Below, in pieces: positions 52,084 through 64,000 of a stretch of 64,000 bases of DNA. This DNA comes from Rubrivivax sp. GTDB lineage: Bacteria; Pseudomonadota; Gammaproteobacteria; Burkholderiales; Burkholderiaceae_C. The notes beneath the pieces were generated by a model. The model had not been told where the DNA came from and did not search any database. It worked only from the letters and a program-made list of their open reading frames with translations. Every line of letters starts with the position of its first letter. Positions within the stretch are counted from its first letter, which is position 1. The position numbers and the translations under genes were made by a program. The DNA lies in contig JAEUPC010000156.1 of assembly GCA_016789865.1 (NCBI GenBank), forward strand, positions 1 to 64,000, in the 5' to 3' direction.

Positions 52084-52653
52084 ATGAAGGTACTGCAGGT
52101 CTGCGCCGGCCGCGCACAGGAGGTCGCGGTGGGCCAGCGGCGGGTGGTCACGGCCATCGGCAAGCGGCCGGTGGGCGCCGGGCCGGTGGCGGTCGGGCCG
52201 CCGGGCCTGGCTGGCGACGAGCAGGCCGACCTCACCGTGCATGGCGGCCTGAGCAAGGCGCTGTATGCCTACCCGAGCGAGCACCACGCGTTCTGGCGCA
52301 CCGTGCGGGCGCAGGCCCGCGTGGCCTTGTGGGACGCGCCTGTCGCGCCGGGCCTGTTCGGCGAGAACCTGCTGCTGCAGGGCCTCACGGAGGGCCAGTT
52401 GTGGATCGGCGACCGCCTGCGGCTGCCCGGGTGCGTGCTGGCCGTCAGCGAACCGCGCCACCCCTGCTTCAAGTTCAACGCGGCGATGGGGTTCGCGCAG
52501 GCGAGCAAGCTGATGGTGCAGTCGGGCTACTGCGGCGCCTACCTCGCGGTGATCGAGCCCGGACAGGTGTGCGCCGGCGACCCGATCGAGCTGCTGGCCG
52601 GCCCGCGCGAGGTGTCGCTGCTCGAACTGTTCCGCGTCCGAGCGCGGGCCTGA
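52084..52653 (+). CDS. MOSC domain protein, YiiM-like
   Basis: A 189-residue MOSC domain, related to the C-terminal domain of molybdenum cofactor sulfurase. HGGLSKALYAYPSEHH, LFGENLLLQGL, GDRLRLPGCVLAVSEPRHPCFKFN (with the conserved Cys near 128) and SGYCGAYLAVIEPG match YiiM, which helps reduce N-hydroxylated compounds with molybdenum cofactor. The ATG at 52084 was chosen because the conserved part begins there. Confidence 0.88.
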   Translation: MKVLQVCAGRAQEVAVGQRRVVTAIGKRPVGAGPVAVGPPGLAGDEQADLTVHGGLSKALYAYPSEHHAFWRTVRAQARVALWDAPVAPGLFGENLLLQGLTEGQLWIGDRLRLPGCVLAVSEPRHPCFKFNAAMGFAQASKLMVQSGYCGAYLAVIEPGQVCAGDPIELLAGPREVSLLELFRVRARA

Positions 52654-52769
52654 GATCGAAGCGGGCTCGCGCTGCGACCTCGCTTGGCAGCCTCACGCAG
52701 CAACCTCTCGCCGCGCCCTCGCGGCCGCCCACGCCGCGGCCCGTGGCGGCAGGTGGCACCATCGGCCCC

Positions 52770-53657
52770 ATGCTCGCCTACCGCCACGCCTTCCACGCCG
52801 GCAACCACGCCGACGTGCTGAAGCACCTCGTCCTCGCCGAACTGCTCACCTACCTGAACGAGAAGGACAAGGGCTGGCGCTACGTCGACACGCATGCCGG
52901 TGCCGGCGGCTACGCATTGCAAGGGCACTATGCGCAGAAGCACCGCGAGCACGAGCAGGGCATCGGCCGCCTGCTGCAGCGCCACGACCCCGCGCAGGCG
53001 CTGCCAGCGCCGGTGGCGCGCTACGTGCAACGCGTGCGCGAGTTCAACGGCGCTGCTCCCGGCGACGGCGCCGCGGCGCTGCGCCAGTACCCCGGCTCGC
53101 CCGCGCTGGCGCGGGCGCTGATGCGCCCGCAAGACCAGTTGCGGCTGTTCGAGCTGCACCCCACCGAGCACAAGATCCTCGCCGGCTACCTCGGCCACGA
53201 GCCGGGCTGCGAGGTGCGGCTGGCCGACGGCTACGCGGCGCTGAAGTCGGTGCTGCCCGCGCCCACGCGCCGCGGCCTCACGCTGATCGACCCGCCCTAC
53301 GAGCTGAAGACCGACTACGCGCGCGCGCTGGCCGCGCTGCGCGAGGCCTTGACGCGATTCCCCGAAGGCATCGTGATGGTTTGGCTGCCCCAGGTGCAGC
53401 TGGTCGAAGCGGCGCAGCTGCCGCAGCGGCTGAAGGCCGCGGCCGGCACACTGGCGCGCAAGGGCTGGGTGCACGCCCGGCTCACGGTGGCCCGGGGCGA
53501 CGAGCGGGGCTTCGGCCTCATGGGCAGCAGCGTGTTCGTGGCCAACCCGCCGCACACGCTGGCGCCGCTGCTGCAGCCGGTGCTGCCGTGGCTGGCCCGC
53601 GAGCTGGCGCAGTTCGAGGGCGCCAAGGGCTTCGTGGAGCGCTCGACCTCGTCGTGA
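52770..53657 (+). CDS. rlmJ: 23S rRNA adenine(2030)-N6-methyltransferase RlmJ
   Basis: A 295-residue SAM-dependent methyltransferase that modifies A2030 of 23S rRNA. The start MLAYRHAFHAGNHADVLKH is diagnostic; YVDTHAGAGGY is the SAM site, TLIDPPYELKTDY the catalytic DPPY motif (near 171-176), and GFGLMGSSVFVANPPHTL closes the domain. The ATG at 52770 agrees with homologues. Downstream 116 bases separate it from the convergent DUF3999 gene. Confidence 0.95.
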   Translation: MLAYRHAFHAGNHADVLKHLVLAELLTYLNEKDKGWRYVDTHAGAGGYALQGHYAQKHREHEQGIGRLLQRHDPAQALPAPVARYVQRVREFNGAAPGDGAAALRQYPGSPALARALMRPQDQLRLFELHPTEHKILAGYLGHEPGCEVRLADGYAALKSVLPAPTRRGLTLIDPPYELKTDYARALAALREALTRFPEGIVMVWLPQVQLVEAAQLPQRLKAAAGTLARKGWVHARLTVARGDERGFGLMGSSVFVANPPHTLAPLLQPVLPWLARELAQFEGAKGFVERSTSS

Positions 53658-53773
53658 GGCGGCGCGCCGTGCGGGACGAATGCCGCAACGCCCTGAGTGG
53701 CAGGCAAGAGGCGGCTTGATGGCAATCCGGCCCGCGCCTCGCGATGGCCCCCGCCAACGGGCCGCCGTGGCGT

Positions 53774-55420
53774 TCAGCTCGCCGCAGGGCCGGCAGAGCC
53801 TGAAGCCGCTGAGGGCGATGCAGTCGGCCCGCCCTCCTTGCGCGCCAATCGCCAGACCGCCCAGCCCAGGCCGCCCACGCCCGCCAGCAGCACGGCCCAC
53901 AGCAGGGCCGGCCGCCAGGCCGCCAGGCGCGCCTGCCAGATTTCGGCGCGGGCCGCCGCTTCGTTCTCGCTCCAGCCGCCGAGCACCGCGCGGCCGAAGC
54001 GCGCGCGTTCGCTGTCCAGCGCGGGCACCAAGGTCGCGAGGGGCAGCGCGCCCGCGGGGGCCTCGGCCGAGCCGGCCAGCAGCCTGAACGGCGCCTGGCC
54101 TTGCGGCGCGAAGACCACGCTTTGCAGTTGCGCCCGCACCGCCAGCGGCACCGCCGGCAGCGCCCCGGCGCGCGCATCGGGCACCAGCCGCAGGTAGCGC
54201 ACGCTGGCCACCAGCGCCAGCGGCGGCGGGCGGTCCACCCCATCGCCACGCTCGATGCGATAGAAAACCGTCTGCGTCAGGTCGCGCCACGGGTCGCCGT
54301 CACGCGCGCGGCCTTGCACGCGCACCGGCGCCACGCGGTACCCGGCGGGCAGCGGCAGGTCCAGCTCGACCAGCGGCAGCACGGCCCCGAGGTCGTAGTG
54401 CAGCGCCCCCTCGGCCGCCGTACCGGCGCCGGGGGTCGTCGCCGTCATGGGTGCCGTCGAAGGCCCCTTCGGCTCGGGGCCCGGCGGCACGACCATCGCC
54501 GTCGGCGCGTCCAGGTCAACGGCGCCGCGCTGCACGCGCAGTTGTTCGGCGGCCGTCAAGACCGGCGCCGCGGCCGGGTCGGCCCAGCGCAGCCGCACGA
54601 AGCGCGCCGGTGCAGCCGGCGCAGACGACACCGCGGGCGCGGGCAACGGCACCTCACGCTGCGCCAGCAGGCCGCCGGCCGACTTCAGGGCCAGCAGGTG
54701 CCCACCGCCGGCGCGGCGCCACTGCTTGAGGTCGTCGCTGAGGTCGAGCTCGTAGGCCGCTGTGAACTCGGCGGGCTCGGCCCACGCCAGGCGCAGCGCG
54801 CGGGCGGCGGGCTCGCCCTTGCGCGGCTCGCCCAGATCGAACAGCCACCCGGGGGCGGCACGGGGCACCTCGGTGGCCGGCGTGGTGGCCAGTGCCCCTG
54901 CCGGGCGCGCGGGCCGGGGCTCGGCCGGCCGCGCCAGGCGGCGCACGGTGATGCGGTCACCCACCACCTGCACTTCCAGCGGGCTGGCCAGGTCCTGGTC
55001 GGCGCGCTGGCGCGCCGGCAGTGGGTAGAGCCCGGCGGGCCGTGCCTGCACGGTCTCGTGGGCCTCGCGTGCGCGCGGGCCGAGCAGCGCGAACGGCACG
55101 CGCTCGCCGCGCGCATCGAGCACGCGCAGGTCGGCCAGGTTCGCCTGCCGGCTCATCGCATAGGCGCTGGCCGGCAGCGCCAGGCGCACGAAGGCGCCGG
55201 GTTGCTCGATGGTGATCGGTGCGTGGTACCGGAACGCTGCCGAGGAACCCGCGCCGTCCTGCGCGGCAGGCTGCGCTGGCGCCGCCGCCACCACCCCGGC
55301 AGCCAGCACGGCGGCCAGCCACAAAGGCCGCGAGGTCACCCCGGCAATGCCGGCAGCATGGGCCTGGGTTGCCCTCATCGCCCCGGCCGCCGATCGCGAC
55401 GAACCATCAAGCCGGACCAT
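53774..55420 (-). CDS. DUF3999 family envelope protein
   Basis: A 548-residue protein: N-terminal signal sequence or helix (about 32-50), a long periplasmic beta-rich region with several discoidin-like segments (for example YELDLSDDLKQWRRAGGG and VRYLRLVPDARAGALP), and one C-terminal membrane helix (about 507-527) before a short Ser/Gly tail. It matches the DUF3999 family, usually encoded next to DUF2339. The start at 55420 is strongly supported by AAGGAGGTGGGTC immediately upstream, even though it overlaps the DUF2339 gene by 14 bases. Function unknown. Confidence 0.85.
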   Translation of the reverse strand: MVRLDGSSRSAAGAMRATQAHAAGIAGVTSRPLWLAAVLAAGVVAAAPAQPAAQDGAGSSAAFRYHAPITIEQPGAFVRLALPASAYAMSRQANLADLRVLDARGERVPFALLGPRAREAHETVQARPAGLYPLPARQRADQDLASPLEVQVVGDRITVRRLARPAEPRPARPAGALATTPATEVPRAAPGWLFDLGEPRKGEPAARALRLAWAEPAEFTAAYELDLSDDLKQWRRAGGGHLLALKSAGGLLAQREVPLPAPAVSSAPAAPARFVRLRWADPAAAPVLTAAEQLRVQRGAVDLDAPTAMVVPPGPEPKGPSTAPMTATTPGAGTAAEGALHYDLGAVLPLVELDLPLPAGYRVAPVRVQGRARDGDPWRDLTQTVFYRIERGDGVDRPPPLALVASVRYLRLVPDARAGALPAVPLAVRAQLQSVVFAPQGQAPFRLLAGSAEAPAGALPLATLVPALDSERARFGRAVLGGWSENEAAARAEIWQARLAAWRPALLWAVLLAGVGGLGWAVWRLARKEGGPTASPSAASGSAGPAAS

Positions 55421-58289
55421 GACCCACCTCCTTGGCCGCGGCGCGCGCCGGCAGCGGCGCCACGTAGCCGATCACCAGCATCAGCACGCCCACCCCGATG
55501 AACGACACGATGCGCGCCACCGTGCCCGTGCCCGACAGGTCCACCAGCATCAGCTTGAGCACCACGGCGCCCAGCAGTGCCGCACCGACCAGCCACGGCG
55601 CCCGTTGACCGCGGCGCGCCGCCAGCCACATCAGCGCCAGCGACGTGCCGGCCCACAGCAGGGTGATGCCGGCATGCACCGGCAGCGAACGCGCCCAGGC
55701 CTCCAGTCGATACGGCACGCCGCCGTAGTGGTGAAAGCCGCGGATCACGATGGCGTTCAGCCACACGAAGCCGCCCGCGCCCAGCACCGCGGGCGCGAGC
55801 CACGGCACCGCGCCCAGCGCCTGGCGCGCCGGCGCAGAGCGCAGCCACAGCCACGCGCCGAGCAGGGCCACGCCCACCCCCAGGTCGAGCGGGTTGAGCA
55901 GCGGCACATGCGGCAGCGGCCTCGCCGCCCCGTTGCTGAAGCCGTTGGCCGCCAGCGTCCACAGCCACAGCCCCGCGGCCAGCACGCCCGCCGCGACGAG
56001 CTGGTAGGCCCCCGGCGCCGCCGCGAGCGGCCAGCGGCGCACGACCGCGCCCCGCAGCAACAGCATCAACATCAGCGCCGGCGCGGCCAGCCAGCCCAGC
56101 CACGGCCAGGCGCTGGCGGCATCGCCCCACGGCTCGGTGATGGCCCGGCCGCCAAGCGCCCCGAGCAGCGCCAGCACCAGCACGCCGGCCACATGCACGG
56201 CGTGCCGCACAACCACCGGTGACCAGTGCCGGGCCGCCCAGCGCAGCACCACCAGGTGCGTGCCCAGCGCCACCGGCCACGCCCAGGCCCCGCCGGCCGC
56301 CCAGGGGGCGCGCAGCAGCGCCAGCCCATCCAGCGCCGCCAGCCCCAGCAGCAGGGCATGCAGCGCGGCAGGCCACGCCGCCATCGGCCAATCGAGCCTC
56401 GCGGCCAGCGCGACGAAGCCGAGCGCGATGGCGCTGCCGGCCACCAGCCACGCCGCGGCGGCGTGCGAGGACAACACGAACTGGTCGATCTGCAGCGCTG
56501 CGGTGCAAAGAGCCCACAACAACGCCCAGCCGACGAGCGCCGGCTCGGCCAGCGCCTCGCCGGTCATCGCGCGGCCGGCTTGCACGCCGCGGCGCACGGC
56601 GTGGGCGGCCAGCAGCGAGCCGGCCACTGCCATCAGGCCGTTGAAGAGATAGGCATTGAGGATGTCCCGCGGCGCGCCGTGGCGGTCGAACGCCAGCAGC
56701 AGCGTCGGCGCGGCCAGCATCAGCAACGCGTAGCCGAACACGCGCGGCAGGCGGCGCGACTGCCGCCAGCCCAGCCAGACGAGCCCCGCGCCTTCCAGCG
56801 CCCAGGCGCCGGCCGTGCTGCGCGCATCGAGCGCAAACGGAATCACCAGCGTGAGGAACACCACCGCGATCGCCAGGCTCGCCTCGAACGAGACGCGCAA
56901 CTCGTCGCGCCGCCGCATCCAGATCGCCAGCGCCACGTAGAACGCCGCCAGCCCCAGCGCTGCCAGCGCGCTGCCGAACGGCCAGTGGCGCACCATGCCC
57001 AGCTGCAGCGCGAAGGTGATGGTCGGCAGGCCGAACAGCAGGCTGCCGTTGACCCACTGGGCGCTGCGCCCTGGTGTCGCGGCCGCCGCGCCGCCCGACC
57101 CCTGCCGCCGAGCCGGCAGCAGCAGGATCGCGTTGAACACCACGAAGAACACGATCAGGAATGCCTGGCTCGGGCCATAGTGCTGCGGCCGGTAGTCGAA
57201 GAGGCCCCACAGCGCGCCGACGCCGAACGTGGCCGCAAAACCGATCAGGTTCAGCGCCCGCCAGGTCTTGAACCACGCCACGGCAGCGATGCCGAGGTCG
57301 AGCACCAGGTAGTAGCCGAACAGCGCGATGTAGTTGCCGCCGCCGGTGGACACCAGCAGCGGCGTGGCGAAACCGCCCAGTGCGCCAATGACCGCCAGCG
57401 CCTTGGCGTCCTGCAGCACCGCCAGCGCGGCGGCCAGCGCCGCCACCGCGACCATCAGCGCGAACACCGGCAGCGCCGCCATCAGCTGGTAGTAGCGGAA
57501 GGCCACGAAGAGCGTGAGGAACAGCACCGCCACCGCGGCACCCTGCAGCACCTGCGCGTAGCCGGCGCGGCGCTGGCGCAATCGCCAGCCGAAGACCAGC
57601 AGCACGATGGCCGCCGCGGCGATGAGCGCCAGCCGCACCTCGACCGGCACCTGCACGTGCTCGCTGGCGAACTTGGCCAGGAAGGCCAGGCCGACGAAGA
57701 GGATCGCCACGCCGAGCTTGACGATGGTGTTGCCGCCGAAGAGCCAGCGCTTCACCGGGGCCAGCCAGTCACGGGGTGCGGCAGCCGGCGATGAGGCGGC
57801 GGCTGCCTTTGCCGAGCTCGCCCCGGCGCCCGACGGGCCGGCCGTCGCCGGGTGGGCCTGGTTCGGCATCGCGGCTCGCGAGGCCATGGCGGCTGCGCCG
57901 CCCATCGCAGCCGGGGTGGCCGCGGCATTCGCCTGGGCCGCGGCCTCGGCCGGCACCGCGGGACTCGCCGGTGCGCGCGGACTCCCCAGCGCCGCACCGG
58001 CGGAAGGCAGCGTCTGCGCCGCAGCCGTGCCTGGCTGCAGCCGGTCGTGCCCGGCGGCTTGATCGCTCGTCCGGTGCCGCGCTGGCTCGCCCGCCGCCTC
58101 GGGCAGCACCGCCGTCGCGGCGCCGGCGTGGCGTTCCTGCAGCGCCTTCTTCAGCTCGGCCAGGGCCGCACCCTGCTGCCGCACGCGCAGCATCAACCAC
58201 GCAAGCGCCGCACCCACTGCGGCGCCGAAGAAGCTCTCGCCCCAGGCGCCGCCCAGCAGCGCGCCCAGCAGGATGGCAATGACGGGCAT
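55407..58289 (-). CDS. DUF2339 multi-pass membrane protein
   Basis: A 960-residue inner-membrane protein. It has an N-terminal helix, a coiled segment (LRVRQQGAALAELKKALQERH in part), an Ala/Pro-rich linker to about residue 170, then more than twenty hydrophobic segments running to the C-terminus, characteristic of DUF2339. The ATG at 58289 has GAGGT six bases upstream. It overlaps the DUF3999 gene, so the two products are probably made together and may form a complex. No activity is known. Confidence 0.88.
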   Translation of the reverse strand: MPVIAILLGALLGGAWGESFFGAAVGAALAWLMLRVRQQGAALAELKKALQERHAGAATAVLPEAAGEPARHRTSDQAAGHDRLQPGTAAAQTLPSAGAALGSPRAPASPAVPAEAAAQANAAATPAAMGGAAAMASRAAMPNQAHPATAGPSGAGASSAKAAAASSPAAAPRDWLAPVKRWLFGGNTIVKLGVAILFVGLAFLAKFASEHVQVPVEVRLALIAAAAIVLLVFGWRLRQRRAGYAQVLQGAAVAVLFLTLFVAFRYYQLMAALPVFALMVAVAALAAALAVLQDAKALAVIGALGGFATPLLVSTGGGNYIALFGYYLVLDLGIAAVAWFKTWRALNLIGFAATFGVGALWGLFDYRPQHYGPSQAFLIVFFVVFNAILLLPARRQGSGGAAAATPGRSAQWVNGSLLFGLPTITFALQLGMVRHWPFGSALAALGLAAFYVALAIWMRRRDELRVSFEASLAIAVVFLTLVIPFALDARSTAGAWALEGAGLVWLGWRQSRRLPRVFGYALLMLAAPTLLLAFDRHGAPRDILNAYLFNGLMAVAGSLLAAHAVRRGVQAGRAMTGEALAEPALVGWALLWALCTAALQIDQFVLSSHAAAAWLVAGSAIALGFVALAARLDWPMAAWPAALHALLLGLAALDGLALLRAPWAAGGAWAWPVALGTHLVVLRWAARHWSPVVVRHAVHVAGVLVLALLGALGGRAITEPWGDAASAWPWLGWLAAPALMLMLLLRGAVVRRWPLAAAPGAYQLVAAGVLAAGLWLWTLAANGFSNGAARPLPHVPLLNPLDLGVGVALLGAWLWLRSAPARQALGAVPWLAPAVLGAGGFVWLNAIVIRGFHHYGGVPYRLEAWARSLPVHAGITLLWAGTSLALMWLAARRGQRAPWLVGAALLGAVVLKLMLVDLSGTGTVARIVSFIGVGVLMLVIGYVAPLPARAAAKEVGHGPA

Positions 58290-58456
58290 GTGACCTCGCG
58301 CAGATGTGTTCTTGGCTCGGAGCCGGCGCACTCTAGCCGCGATGCGCCGCGGCGGGGGGCCGCGCGGCGTTCACGGCGGCCGGTAGCGCGTCATGCGCCG
58401 CCGGGCATCGCGCGGTGTCCCGCCAGCGGGGGCCCGCCAGGGCTTCTCAACTCAAC

Positions 58457-63836
<5,380 letters not shown>

Positions 63837-63843
63837 CCCGGCC

Positions 63844-64000
63844 TCAGAACGCCTGCCCGAGCGTCAGGTACCCGCGCGTGCGGCTGCGGCCCGCGATCGG
63901 GTCGAGCGCGTGGCCGACGCCGGCGCGCAGCTCCAACGCCAGCGCGTAAAGCAGCCGCACCTCGCCGCGCAATTCGAGCCCGGCGCTGCGGTAGTAGCTG
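63844..64000 (-). CDS. C-terminal 51 residues of a probable outer-membrane beta-barrel protein
   Basis: Only the end of this gene is inside the window. The visible part shows alternating hydrophobic and polar residues (GLELRGEVRLLYALALELRAG) and ends RTRGYLTLGQAF. The closing strand with a terminal Phe is the usual signal of an outer-membrane barrel. The family cannot be told from this piece. It is convergent with dedA, seven bases apart. Confidence 0.65.
   Translation of the reverse strand, partial: SYYRSAGLELRGEVRLLYALALELRAGVGHALDPIAGRSRTRGYLTLGQAF

Overview
The window is a GC-rich (by eye around 70%), densely coded stretch of bacterial chromosome, most consistent with a betaproteobacterium of the order Burkholderiales, probably near the Rubrivivax/Leptothrix/Ideonella group. 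The basis is gene content and order (rsmI/yraN/diaA/dolP, pilT-pilU next to yggS, queA-tgt, a PEP-CTERM protein with PrsT) and codon use. This placement is an inference; no rRNA or tRNA gene is present to anchor it. I saw no prophage, transposase, integrase or CRISPR array.

Layout. 1-4162: a sulfur-compound module with a YeeE/YedE transporter (cut by the window edge), DsrE2-like protein and TusA on the minus strand, a secreted DsrE protein and a diheme cytochrome c on the plus strand, then a flavocytochrome c sulfide dehydrogenase-type flavoprotein with a monoheme cytochrome. 4349-7805: LemA-like protein, proA, and aroG preceded by a transcription attenuator whose leader peptide is rich in Tyr/Phe/Trp. 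7915-14689: a response regulator/histidine kinase pair divergent from a prohibitin-like SPFH protein and an SH3-containing secreted protein. 14704-20126: ilvA, tldD, rsmI, and divergently yraN, diaA, dolP. 20148-27386: a hydroxyisobutyrate dehydrogenase-type protein, pilU, pilT, yggS, a CnoX-like thioredoxin, proC and ubiA.

27583-33228: a PEP-CTERM protein with a possible sigma-54 promoter, a membrane methyltransferase-like protein, the TPR lipoprotein PrsT and a short RlpA. 33270-38091: a short-chain dehydrogenase, a sterol-desaturase-type membrane protein, a TlpA-like thioredoxin and a PhoX phosphatase, ending in a large nested inverted repeat. 38304-45413: a minus-strand operon reading mmsA, M28 peptidase, DUF3237 protein, and a large adenylate cyclase/ATPase/TPR protein. 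45552-51693: a terminator-bearing leader or small RNA, a YecA-family protein overlapping tail-to-tail with an Hsp70-like YegD gene, a universal stress protein, a metallophosphoesterase and GTP-dependent PEP carboxykinase. 52084-64000: MOSC protein, rlmJ, the DUF2339/DUF3999 membrane pair, tgt, queA, recG, a DedA protein and the tail of a probable outer-membrane protein.

The most informative non-coding findings are the aroG attenuator, a family of three GC-rich hairpin repeats each placed just after the stop codon of a minus-strand gene, and a recurrent arrangement in which a -10-like hexamer lies 6-9 bases before a start codon with no ribosome binding site, suggesting leaderless transcripts. 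The genome also tolerates short tandem repeats inside genes (histidine kinase linker, PrsT signal peptide, M28 peptidase).
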